A DNA stretch of 43,157 nt from Candidatus Saccharimonadota bacterium (GTDB taxonomy: Bacteria; Patescibacteriota; Saccharimonadia; Saccharimonadales; Saccharimonadaceae): positions 1-43,157 of the forward strand of contig JAFZBS010000001.1 in NCBI GenBank assembly GCA_017561575.1. Reading direction: 5' to 3'. The notes beneath the pieces were generated by a model. It saw only the letters and a program-made list of their open reading frames with translations, ran no database searches and was not told where the DNA came from. A program made the translations under genes and the position numbers. Of the stretch, positions 16,763 to 23,188 are shown in pieces (position 1 is the stretch's first letter; each line of letters starts with the position of its first letter).

Positions 16763-17107
16763 TTATTCGGTGGCGTAACCAGTGACTACGGCATCTTCCA
16801 TGGCGGCCGCAACGGTGCTATTTTTGGCGGCAGCAACCGAAGTTAGTCGAGCCTTTTCAACCGCCAAATCGTCACGACGAGCGGTCATTTCGGTAATTTC
16901 AGACTCAACAGCAGATATTTCATAATCAAAACCAGTGGCACGAGTGCCTTCAGCAACATAAATAAGGCCAAAAACTAATGTAATGAGGCCGACGATGATG
17001 ATTTGTGAAATGGAACCTAGACTTTTTCTGGTATGCCTGACGGTATTGCGGCCGCGTGTAAAGCTTACTCCGGTGCTTCGTCGCGTTACATAAGTTTGAC
17101 TTAACAT
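16763..17107 (-). CDS. ftsL: FtsL/DivIC-like division protein
   Basis: 114 residues. A basic cytoplasmic N-terminus (about 30 residues), one membrane helix (ISQIIIVGLITLVFGLIYVA) and an extracellular heptad-like coiled coil (YEISAVESEITEMTARRDDLAVEKARL) match the size and layout of FtsL, which bridges FtsQ and FtsW/FtsI. Sequence in this family is poorly conserved; the call rests on topology and position between rsmH and ftsI. A GAGG ribosome site lies 12 nt before the ATG, a long spacing. Confidence 0.75.
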   Translation of the reverse strand: MLSQTYVTRRSTGVSFTRGRNTVRHTRKSLGSISQIIIVGLITLVFGLIYVAEGTRATGFDYEISAVESEITEMTARRDDLAVEKARLTSVAAAKNSTVAAAMEDAVVTGYATE

Positions 17108-17174
17108 TTTAAAATAATTCCTCGCTTTTTAGCTTTTTATTTTTGTGTTTGATTTTTGGTTTTCGCAATTGGTT

Positions 17175-17360
17175 TTTCCTTAGTCCGGGTCTTTTTGAGA
17201 GCAGAGCTATAAGTGACTCTCAAAAAGTTGCCCGGGAAGGTCATACACTTCGCACACTCCTTGCGAAAACTCTATTTGTTGGTGGACCCTCGCAATCCGA
17301 TGGTCCATGACGCAGTAATAAAGTTTTCTTTGGCGGTGGGGTCACTGTGGGGACCCCACC
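17175..17360 (-). other. Hairpin-rich leader between mini-ORF and ftsL
   Basis: Four hairpins in 190 nt: 17191-17201 with 17217-17227 (11 bp, extended by CCGGG/CCCGG at 17185-17189 and 17231-17235), 17249-17254 with 17262-17267, 17283-17288 with 17302-17307, and 17335-17342 with 17353-17360 (8 bp GC-rich). No T-run follows in the direction of the operon. Not a known RNA to me; it may be a regulatory leader of ftsL-ftsI. Confidence 0.45.
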
Positions 17361-17370
17361 CTAATTCTCT

Positions 17371-17436
17371 TTAACGAAAGTGAACTTTCACAACTTGTTT
17401 GCGAGATTTGTTCGCGATTACGATTTGCTTTGGCAT
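17371..17436 (-). CDS. 21-residue basic mini-protein in the dcw cluster
   Basis: ATG at 17436 follows a perfect GGAGG ribosome site with 5-nt spacing, the best such site in the operon. The product MPKQIVIANKSRKQVVKVHF plus a final Arg has seven Lys/Arg and no recognised family. It sits 38 nt after rsmH and just before the hairpin-rich leader of ftsL. It could be a real small protein or a leader peptide whose translation affects the downstream hairpins. Codon choice and the strong ribosome site argue against chance; no homologue can be named. Confidence 0.5.
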   Translation of the reverse strand: MPKQIVIANKSRKQVVKVHFR

Positions 17437-17474
17437 AATTGCCTCCTTTTTTTTGTTTATTATTTTTGTTTTTA

Positions 17475-18344
17475 TCAATTCCGCACTGCCACTCGCAGCT
17501 TGGCGCTTCTGGCGCGCGGGTTGATAACTAACTCCATTTTTTCCGCAACTATTGGTTTTTTGGTGATGACAGTAATTTCTGATTCTTCGCCATAGCTTGA
17601 GGCTTCTTTAAAGAAGTCTTTCACGAGGCGATCCTCGAGACTGTGAAAGGTGATGATGGCTAGACGGCCATTTTTGTTTAACAATTTTGGGAGGAGCGGA
17701 AGAGTTTTTTCAATCTCTTCGAGTTCCCCGTTTACTGCAATACGAATGGCTTGAAATACCTGGGTTGCTGGATGGGTATGACTGTATTTAGACTTCTTTG
17801 CGATGAGGTCAGCAAGCTCTTTAGTCGTAGCGATGGGACGATGAGTGACTATTTCCCTTGCGAGCATTTTGGCACGCCCGGTCGGCTCTTCGCCGTAGTG
17901 CGTGAAAATCTCGGCAAGATCCCGTTCGCTGTATTTGTTTACGATATCGTTCGCCGTTAATTGCTGCCTTTGATCCATCCGCATATCCAGAGGCCCGTCG
18001 TTTTTGAATGAAAAACCGCGCTCAGCCTGGTCTAGTTGCGGAGAAGAAACGCCAAAATCCGCTAGTATCATATCAAAAGTTCTTCCACACTGTAAAAGCT
18101 GCAGCACTGCACTATAAAAATCCATATTGATGAGCTCTGTTTGCGGAAATTTTGCTTTTAAATGATTAATCGCAAAACTATCACGGTCAACAAGAACCGA
18201 ATCTTTAAACTGCTGTGTCACATCCAAAATTTTGCTTGCATGTCCGCCATAACCGGCCGTGAGATCGAGATATGTCTCTTTCGGCTTCGGGGCGAGGCTC
18301 GCTAGAACTTCGGATAATAATACTGGGATATGTAATTTCTCCAT
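17475..18344 (-). CDS. rsmH: 16S rRNA m4C1402 methyltransferase RsmH (MraW)
   Basis: 289 residues from ATG 18344. It methylates C1402 of 16S rRNA using SAM and usually heads the dcw cluster, as here; mraZ, its usual partner, is absent. Motifs: IPVLLSEVLASL, the SAM loop LDLTAGYGGHASKIL, DMILADFGVSSPQLDQAERGFSF, DMRMDQ, ATQVFQAIRIAVNGEL and ITFHSLEDRLVKDFF. An apparent upstream GTG start would lie inside the -10 box TATAAT (18356-18351), which ends 6 nt before the ATG, so the shorter, leaderless form is chosen. Confidence 0.95.
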   Translation of the reverse strand: MEKLHIPVLLSEVLASLAPKPKETYLDLTAGYGGHASKILDVTQQFKDSVLVDRDSFAINHLKAKFPQTELINMDFYSAVLQLLQCGRTFDMILADFGVSSPQLDQAERGFSFKNDGPLDMRMDQRQQLTANDIVNKYSERDLAEIFTHYGEEPTGRAKMLAREIVTHRPIATTKELADLIAKKSKYSHTHPATQVFQAIRIAVNGELEEIEKTLPLLPKLLNKNGRLAIITFHSLEDRLVKDFFKEASSYGEESEITVITKKPIVAEKMELVINPRARSAKLRVAVRN

Positions 18345-18350
18345 ATCTAT

Positions 18351-18356
18351 ATTATA
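18351..18356 (-). promoter_or_regulatory. -10 box of rsmH / dcw operon
   Basis: TATAAT ends 6 nt before ATG 18344. A TTGAAC lies 14 nt upstream, too close for a normal -35 box. Confidence 0.5.
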
Positions 18357-18469
18357 CACTGTTTGAGACCGTTCAACTAGAAACTTCGGCGTTTTTGTTT
18401 TTGTTCGATTTTTGTTTGGTCACAATTAATCTACTACGATTTCTTGATCTACGCTAGGCAAATCACATA

Positions 18470-18714
18470 ATCGTAGCCGTTGAGAGACTTATTGTGTTCG
18501 GTCATTTGACCATAGAGTTTTATTGGGAGGTGTGTTCTTTAGAAGAAGGTACTCACGATTTTGGTGTCGCATCTCGCTAAGATTTAATGCGCGCCAAAAC
18601 TCCTAGTTGGTCGGCCTCAAACTATGTTAATGTGCGTTTTTATTTGTGGTTTTTGTGATTATTTCCACTGATTTAAGTTTAGTATATTTTTTTAAAAAAA
18701 GCAAGAGCTTTTTT
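18470..18714 (+). ncRNA. Putative structured RNA upstream of the DUF4868 gene
   Basis: The 615-bp gap before the DUF4868 gene has no ORF longer than a few codons with a ribosome site. TTGATC (18444-18449) and CATAAT with 16-nt spacing could start a plus-strand RNA near 18478. It contains a 5-bp GGTCA/TGACC hairpin, a composite stem TTTTGG..CGCAT with ATGCG..CCAAAA (18559-18572 with 18587-18599), an alternative GAGTTTT/AAAACTC pairing, and ends at the terminator 18695-18714. The strand is not certain; on minus it could be a long leader of rsmH. Family not recognised. Confidence 0.35.
18695..18714. terminator. Intrinsic terminator (AAAAAAGC/GCTTTTTT)
   Basis: 8-bp stem (18695-18702, 18707-18714) with a 4-nt AAGA loop and A/T tracts on both sides; works in either direction. 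Confidence 0.65.
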
Positions 18715-18745
18715 GGACTTTTTTATGTATTTATTTTTGGATAAG

Positions 18746-18765
18746 TTTTCCACAATTGTGGACAA
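18746..18765. promoter_or_regulatory. Paired inverted DnaA-box-like 9-mers
   Basis: TTTTCCACA (18746-18754) and, inverted, TTGTCCACA (18765-18757) lie 2 bp apart. TTTTCCACA also occurs at 6197-6205 and inverted at 39745-39753, each time just upstream of a strong promoter. DnaA binds TTATCCACA in many bacteria, but binding here is only inferred. Confidence 0.4.
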
Positions 18766-18869
18766 ATTCCCTGTTAATTTACCGAACACATTGGTCTTGA
18801 TTTTTGTTATTATTGTGTTTTAATAACCGAACATAACAGAGGTGGCATAGGTGTTTGGCGATGGTTCTA

Positions 18870-18898
18870 TTGACTTTTGATTATGCTTATGGTATAAT
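18870..18898 (+). promoter_or_regulatory. Upstream promoter of the DUF4868 gene
   Basis: TTGACT (18870-18875), 17-nt spacer, TATAAT (18893-18898). A second, extended -10 (TGA TATAAT, 18930-18935) lies closer to the gene, so two transcription starts are possible. Confidence 0.7.
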
Positions 18899-18959
18899 TA
18901 GGGGATATGGTCTTTTTATTATTTTCTGATATAATAGGAAGAAATAAGAGAGGTAAAAT

Positions 18960-19955
18960 ATGGAAAATACTGAAAATTCATCTGTTGAACCGTTTGATGT
19001 GTTTCTGTGGGCAAACGAAATTGATGAGGTGAAAAACAACGTTTCGGCAGAGTTGTTTTTATTTAACAAAAATTACACGCCATACAAGATAAAATATTCC
19101 GACAAGCTAACTGGTGCTGTCAAAGCAATGTTTATGCAAGAGGCGGTTTCGTTTATTATCAAAGAGGCGGATAAGGGATTAGAGTGCCGTGAATATGAGC
19201 GATCGGATGGTGAAGAGAAAGTTGTTTATCGTACTTCCCTTTCTAAAGTAGGGCGGGCGGAAACTTTGATTCATTTGATTGAAAAAGAGTATCAAGATAT
19301 TGATTATTTCACTGAAAACGAATATGACTTCAAAAAAGTAAAAGGTATTATTGCGAAGTTTACTTATCCTGGCGAAACTGGGATGAAAACTTTTTACATA
19401 GCGAAATTACTTCCGGCATCATCGGCACTTAAGGGTGCTTCATCTTGGGAGATTAATGGTGAATCATTTGAGCCGTTTTCGGCAGAAATTGCGCTCAAAA
19501 TGCCAGATGATAACCAGGTGGCAATTATCGACGGCACCATTGTGGTATTTAACCAAGCAAAGTTTGAAAACCTATTCCAATATGATTACAAATCACAGGT
19601 GATTGCAGAGGCGAAGGCAAAAGAGTTGGTCGAAAAGTATAAGTTGTCTTTTTCGGAAGGCTTAACTTTGGATGCTTTGCTGGCTGATAAAAAGCCATTA
19701 CTCAAAAAAGTGCAGGCGATGGATATCGCTGAGGAAATGCCACAAGACAAGCTACTCGAATATGCAGATGAGATGCAACTCGAATTAATGACTGATGATG
19801 ATGGTTCAATTATTATTATGGACGACAAAGATCTCACTATGTTTGTTAATCTCTTGAATGAAGATTATTATGTATCACCTGTGAATGGACGACGGTATGA
19901 GATTAAGAGCAAAAAACTGCTCGGCGAACCAGATGGCGAACCGCCAAGAGGCTAG
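18960..19955 (+). CDS. DUF4868-family protein (KwaB-like)
   Basis: 331 residues. The C-terminal two thirds resemble DUF4868, the domain of KwaB from the Kiwa anti-phage system: an IIDGTIVVFNQAKFENLFQYD segment (IDGTIVVFNQ then FENLFQYD), a helical middle, then MFVNLLNEDYYVSPVNGRRY and KSKKLL near the end. AGAGGT precedes the ATG with 6-nt spacing. It has two promoters and stands alone: its 3' neighbour is convergent, and no membrane KwaA-like gene is adjacent, so it is an orphan. It could be a defence protein or have another role. The assignment rests on remembered family features, not a search. Confidence 0.55.
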   Translation: MENTENSSVEPFDVFLWANEIDEVKNNVSAELFLFNKNYTPYKIKYSDKLTGAVKAMFMQEAVSFIIKEADKGLECREYERSDGEEKVVYRTSLSKVGRAETLIHLIEKEYQDIDYFTENEYDFKKVKGIIAKFTYPGETGMKTFYIAKLLPASSALKGASSWEINGESFEPFSAEIALKMPDDNQVAIIDGTIVVFNQAKFENLFQYDYKSQVIAEAKAKELVEKYKLSFSEGLTLDALLADKKPLLKKVQAMDIAEEMPQDKLLEYADEMQLELMTDDDGSIIIMDDKDLTMFVNLLNEDYYVSPVNGRRYEIKSKKLLGEPDGEPPRG

Positions 19956-19972
19956 AAGCTAGGCAGGTCTTG

Positions 19973-20503
19973 TTATAACTCAAAATATGCGGATTCGACA
20001 ATGTCGGTTTCGTTGAGGGTTTCAAAGGTTTTCTTTAGTTCGTTTTTGATTTCGGCAGTAGAGTCGCCATCGTGAAGTTCGGTCTCGATTTTGGCGTAGG
20101 CTTCTTCTCTATTATCCAACTCGTCTAGATGCATGATGGTTCCCTCACCCATAATAAGATCTTGGCGACGACGCGATACTTCGCCGGCTTGGCGAAAACC
20201 TAGTTGCAAAATAATATTAACGGTGGTTGCATAATCATTGACTGGTGTTTTTTCGATGATATCAATGCCGGAATCTTCGATGTGACGACGAAGAATCAGA
20301 TAGTACTCTGGTTTTTCATCAATAGCTTTTAGTTCTGTACGCATGACAAGTCGCGGAAAGTTTGATCTTGGCTGATAACCGCGCGGAGTATAAACACGAT
20401 CATGCTGCCAGTAGACGGCACCAAAATCCATGTCAATTTCGCTGAGTTTATCTTCGAAATTGTCGCGGTTATTTAATCTGCATTTGATGATAACTTTCTT
20501 CAT
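19973..20503 (-). CDS. CYTH-like (triphosphate tunnel) domain protein
   Basis: 176 residues from ATG 20503 (the longer frame starts upstream of the -10 box). The order of charged strands resembles CYTH/ThiV domains, which bind triphosphates: KVIIKCRLNN at the start, QHDRVY, RLVMRTELK, YYLILRRHI, an E-rich middle, GFRQAGEVSRRRQDLI and a final IMHLDELDN with AKIETEL. The usual first motif EIEIK is altered to IIKCR, so catalysis is uncertain. Possible roles in the family are adenylate cyclase class IV or inorganic triphosphatase. It converges on the DUF4868 gene. Confidence 0.55.
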   Translation of the reverse strand: MKKVIIKCRLNNRDNFEDKLSEIDMDFGAVYWQHDRVYTPRGYQPRSNFPRLVMRTELKAIDEKPEYYLILRRHIEDSGIDIIEKTPVNDYATTVNIILQLGFRQAGEVSRRRQDLIMGEGTIMHLDELDNREEAYAKIETELHDGDSTAEIKNELKKTFETLNETDIVESAYFEL

Positions 20504-20509
20504 AATTGT

Positions 20510-20518
20510 ATTATAACA
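20510..20518 (-). promoter_or_regulatory. Extended -10 of the CYTH-like gene
   Basis: TGT plus TATAAT (20515-20510) ends 6 nt before ATG 20503. Leaderless start predicted. Confidence 0.55.
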
Positions 20519-20655
20519 TATCAATAGCATTTTAGCAATAGTAGGAGGGGTTATCTACACAGATTATGCTTAATCTAAGCCTAGACGGTTTGTTGAATTT
20601 TAAAGGGGTGATAGTTTTAGTGTTTTATTCTTTTGTATTTTTTATAGGTAGGGGG

Positions 20656-20683
20656 TTGACTAAGCTTTTATTCTATATATAAT
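20656..20683 (+). promoter_or_regulatory. Strong promoter of an RNA without an ORF
   Basis: TTGACT (20656-20661), 16-nt spacer, TATAAT (20678-20683); start expected near 20690. No ORF with a ribosome site follows. Confidence 0.7.
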
Positions 20684-20689
20684 GGCGGC

Positions 20690-20940
20690 GTTGGGTTTTC
20701 GGAGTTTAATGGGCCTTTTTCAGGAATAGTGATGTTCGTGGAGTGTGAGGTGACCATTAAAGAACTTTTCTAGGGTAGTTAGGTTACCGGAAAGGGTGAT
20801 AAAAATGACTATACAAATCAATCTTTTGTGTATTATCATTCCTAGAAAAAACCGTACGAAAAAAAATCTAACTAGCAAAAGCTAGTTAGACCCAAAAACC
20901 TGAGAAACGTTCCTAGAGCGTTTCTCAGATTCATTTTAAC
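20690..20940 (+). ncRNA. Putative structured RNA with own promoter and terminators
   Basis: About 250 nt behind a near-consensus promoter. Long-range pairings: TTTAATGG (20705-20712) with CCATTAAA (20754-20761), TTTTCTAGG (20766-20774) with CCTAGAAAA (20841-20849). The second pair encloses another imperfect hairpin (AATGA-TATACAAA / TTTGTGTA-TATCATT). Two compact hairpins end it: 20867-20890 (10-bp stem, AAAA loop) and 20900-20928 (10-bp stem). No ORF or known RNA signature (SRP GGAA loop, RNase P, tmRNA tag) was seen. It is the best-supported new RNA of the window because promoter, structure and 3' end agree. Confidence 0.5.
20867..20928 (+). terminator. Tandem 3' hairpins of the putative RNA
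   Basis: TCTAACTAGC/GCTAGTTAGA with an AAAA loop, then CTGAGAAACG/CGTTTCTCAG with a 9-nt loop followed by ATTCATTTT. Only the second has a weak T-run. Confidence 0.5.
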
Positions 20941-20967
20941 AAATGTCTTGTTATTTGACAAGATTAT

Positions 20968-21007
20968 AAAAAACGAGCATCCTTCCTCCTTCGTTTGCTC
21001 GTTTTTT
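20968..21007. terminator. Bidirectional terminator after recJ with a CCTCC loop
   Basis: AAAAAACGAGC (20968-20978) pairs with GCTCGTTTTTT (20997-21007), 11 bp. The 18-nt loop reads CCTTCCTCCTT on plus (anti-Shine-Dalgarno like) and AAGGAGGAAGG on minus. Confidence 0.8.
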
Positions 21008-21044
21008 GTGGTAATTATTTCTTAGACGCATTTTAGCATTATTA

Positions 21045-22658
21045 TTACATGGGGTCAATATCGACCAATCTGGCCTCAATGGAACGGATACCATTCCACT
21101 CATTCTCGACCGGTTTGATATAAAAATCGTATTGTTCATCATCGTATAGGTTAAACCATTTTTCTGGCGCAAAAAAAGCAACGCACTTGATAATTTTGCC
21201 AGTTCTATCCTTGAGATCTAGGCGGAGGTGTTGACCTTTGTCGCCCATGTGTTTGGTTTCAAGAATAGTGGCGCCTCTTAGACAAAAGATTGGCTCTTCA
21301 TTCCCTGCGCCGTAAGGCTCTAGGGTTTTTAGATTTGTTATTAAATCTAGTGTAAAGTCTTTAAGGTTATCGAGCACTAGGTCGGCATGAGTTCTAAAAA
21401 ATTGTTCTTCATCCGAGAGATTCAGACTCTCGTAGTAGGCATTGATTTTTTCACGGAAGGCATATAAATTTTTTTGTTCAAGTTTAACACCGGCAGCACC
21501 AGCATGGCCGCCGCCAGATATGATTATGTCGTTAGCACAGTTTAGAGCTTCGGCGAGGTTAAAATTGCCAAAACTACGTCCAGAGCCTTTAAAAATACCA
21601 TCTTCTGTTTCGGCAAGAACGAAGGCTGGTTTGTGGTACTCTTCAACCAGGCGCCCGGCAACAATACCGAGAATGCCTTCGTGCCAGTTTCCAGTTTCAA
21701 TGATAACTGGAGTATCTTTGACACCTCTATTTTTTATCTCTTCGGTAGCAGCACGCTGCTCGGTGCGTCGTTTTTTGTTTAGTTCTTCGAGTTTGACAGC
21801 TAGCTTGGCGGCTTCGGTGGCAGAATCTGTGCGGAGAAGTTTTAGGGATAGTTCGGCCGTTTCGAGGCGGCCTGCAGCATTAAGGCGTGGGCCGATTTGA
21901 AAACCAACTGACTCAGAGGTAATGGTTTTGATGCCAGCATTTTTCATGAGTTCTTTTAACCCTTTGCGGCGAGTCTTTTCCAGGACTTTGACACCAAAAA
22001 AACCAAGAATGCGATTTTCTTTTGTGAAGACCATATTATCGCAAATGGTGCCAAGCAAAACTAGATCAAGAAGCCATTTCTCCTGGCCTTTTTTAATTAG
22101 ACCTTCTTTTGTAAGAGCTTCAGCGAGTTTGAAAGCGACGCCGACGCCGGCGAGGTCTTTTAACTCATTTGGCCCGGTAAAATCTTTACGCTTAGGGTTG
22201 ATGGTGGCTATAGCTTTAGGCAATTCTTCGTCGCATTCGTGATGATCTGTAATAATAGTATCGACCCCTATCTGATTTAGTTCATCTATAATAGAGTGGT
22301 TTTTGGAGCCACAATCCACAGTGATAACGAGAGTGATTTTGTTTTGTTTGGCTTTTTGTATGAGGCGCGGGCTCATACCATAGCCGTCCATAAAACGGTC
22401 TGGTAACATGATATCTACGCTCGTAGCTCCAGCGAGTTTAAGGGCATTTTCCATAAGAGTACTCGCAGTCACACCATCTACATCGTAATCGCCATAGACG
22501 AGGATTTTTTCACCAGACTCGATTGCTTTTTTTATACGCATAACGGCCTCTTTCATATCATTTATAAGATATGGGTCGATGAGGTTGCTATAATTTGGAT
22601 TTAAAAAATCTGTAGACAAATGCCGTTTCTCAACTAGCTGATTAAAAATCTTATTCAT
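21045..22658 (-). CDS. recJ: Single-stranded-DNA exonuclease RecJ
   Basis: 537 residues, near the usual size. RecJ degrades ssDNA 5' to 3' in recombination and repair. DHH phosphoesterase motifs: VYGDYDVDGVTAS, DCGSKNHSI, DHHECDEELP; DHHA1 part with SGGGHAGAAGVKLE; a C-terminal OB-like domain with GATILETKHMGDKGQHLRL. ATG 22658 has AGAGGTG 5-6 nt upstream and follows the winged-helix gene by 12 nt, so they form an operon ending at the terminator 20968-21007. Confidence 0.95.
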   Translation of the reverse strand: MNKIFNQLVEKRHLSTDFLNPNYSNLIDPYLINDMKEAVMRIKKAIESGEKILVYGDYDVDGVTASTLMENALKLAGATSVDIMLPDRFMDGYGMSPRLIQKAKQNKITLVITVDCGSKNHSIIDELNQIGVDTIITDHHECDEELPKAIATINPKRKDFTGPNELKDLAGVGVAFKLAEALTKEGLIKKGQEKWLLDLVLLGTICDNMVFTKENRILGFFGVKVLEKTRRKGLKELMKNAGIKTITSESVGFQIGPRLNAAGRLETAELSLKLLRTDSATEAAKLAVKLEELNKKRRTEQRAATEEIKNRGVKDTPVIIETGNWHEGILGIVAGRLVEEYHKPAFVLAETEDGIFKGSGRSFGNFNLAEALNCANDIIISGGGHAGAAGVKLEQKNLYAFREKINAYYESLNLSDEEQFFRTHADLVLDNLKDFTLDLITNLKTLEPYGAGNEEPIFCLRGATILETKHMGDKGQHLRLDLKDRTGKIIKCVAFFAPEKWFNLYDDEQYDFYIKPVENEWNGIRSIEARLVDIDPM

Positions 22659-22670
22659 TTGTCACCTCTG

Positions 22671-22961
22671 TTAATTAATGGTTTTGGAGGGTTTGGCGCC
22701 ACGCTGGCTCTTGATTACAATACTTTGGAGCTCTTTTAGAATCGGATATTGTTTGTTGGTCTGATAGATTTTAGTATTGCCTTTTTTAGTAACTATGAGA
22801 AAATTGCCAGCCGCCATGCGATTGAGTTCCCTCTGGATGTTGCCAGGATCTTCTTTAATAAGCTTCGCTAAGCCTCGAACGTGGGTCTTAAAATCTGGGT
22901 ACTTGGCAAAAACTACGATGATTTTGCGACGAACTCTAGATGATACAAATAAATCTAACAT
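22671..22961 (-). CDS. Small winged-helix DNA-binding protein
   Basis: 96 residues from ATG 22961 (GAGGT ribosome site; an upstream TTG frame overlaps the predicted transcription start). Winged-helix fold of the ArsR/MarR type: a first helix (SSRVRRKIIVVFAKYP), the HTH HVRGLAKLIKEDPGNIQRELNRMAAGNFLIV and a wing ending in KIYQTNKQYPILKELQSIV. Similar proteins are often auxiliary regulators or parts of nucleotidyltransferase systems. It is co-transcribed with recJ; a TATAAT (minus, about 22995) is its likely promoter. Target unknown. Confidence 0.7.
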   Translation of the reverse strand: MLDLFVSSRVRRKIIVVFAKYPDFKTHVRGLAKLIKEDPGNIQRELNRMAAGNFLIVTKKGNTKIYQTNKQYPILKELQSIVIKSQRGAKPSKTIN

Positions 22962-23030
22962 TTTACCTCGCTTTAACTTTTCCAATTATAGCACACCTTT
23001 TGTAAAAATTACAACGACTTTTATTACTCT

Positions 23031-23110
23031 GGACGGGTCCTGCCGGTCGCTGTCCTCCCCCAAAATTGATGGCAATTTTGGGGGTCCCCCTCCGCGACCG
23101 TCACCCGTCC
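23031..23110 (+). repeat. Palindromic element, intergenic copy A
   Basis: 80 bp with three nested stems: GGACGGGT (23031-23038)/ACCCGTCC (23103-23110), CGGTCGC (23044-23050)/GCGACCG (23094-23100), and CCCCCAAAATT (23057-23067)/AATTTTGGGGG (23074-23084). It shares GACGGGTCCTG, TCCTCCCCC and CCCCCTCC with copy B in priA. Confidence 0.8.
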
Positions 23111-23174
23111 ATGTTATATCAGTCATCTATCCAAGGCTCGGCTGGGGGTCCCCCAAGCTCGGCCACCCGCCCGT

Positions 23175-23182
23175 GTTATAAT
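23175..23182 (+). promoter_or_regulatory. Extended -10 of priA
   Basis: TGT plus TATAAT (23177-23182) ends 6 nt before ATG 23189; no ribosome site. A GC-rich palindrome (CTGGGGGTCCCCCAAG, about 23142-23157) occupies the -35 area. Confidence 0.55.
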
Positions 23183-23188
23183 GGTAGT

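Noticed and set aside
17161-17360. RNase P RNA on the plus strand (TAGTCCGGGTC resembles AAGTCCGGGCTC)
   Set aside because: The other universal RNase P blocks are missing.
18449-18505. Short minus frame ending in CLA that resembles a tmRNA tag
   Set aside because: No tRNA-like 5' and 3' ends, T-arm or CCA were found around it.
18740-18840. Possible replication origin at the paired DnaA-like boxes
   Set aside because: Only two boxes, no dnaA or dnaN nearby; kept only as a motif.
23066-23188. N-terminal extension of PriA through repeat copy A
   Set aside because: The -10 box at 23177-23182 and family alignment place the start at 23189; the extension would be translated palindrome.
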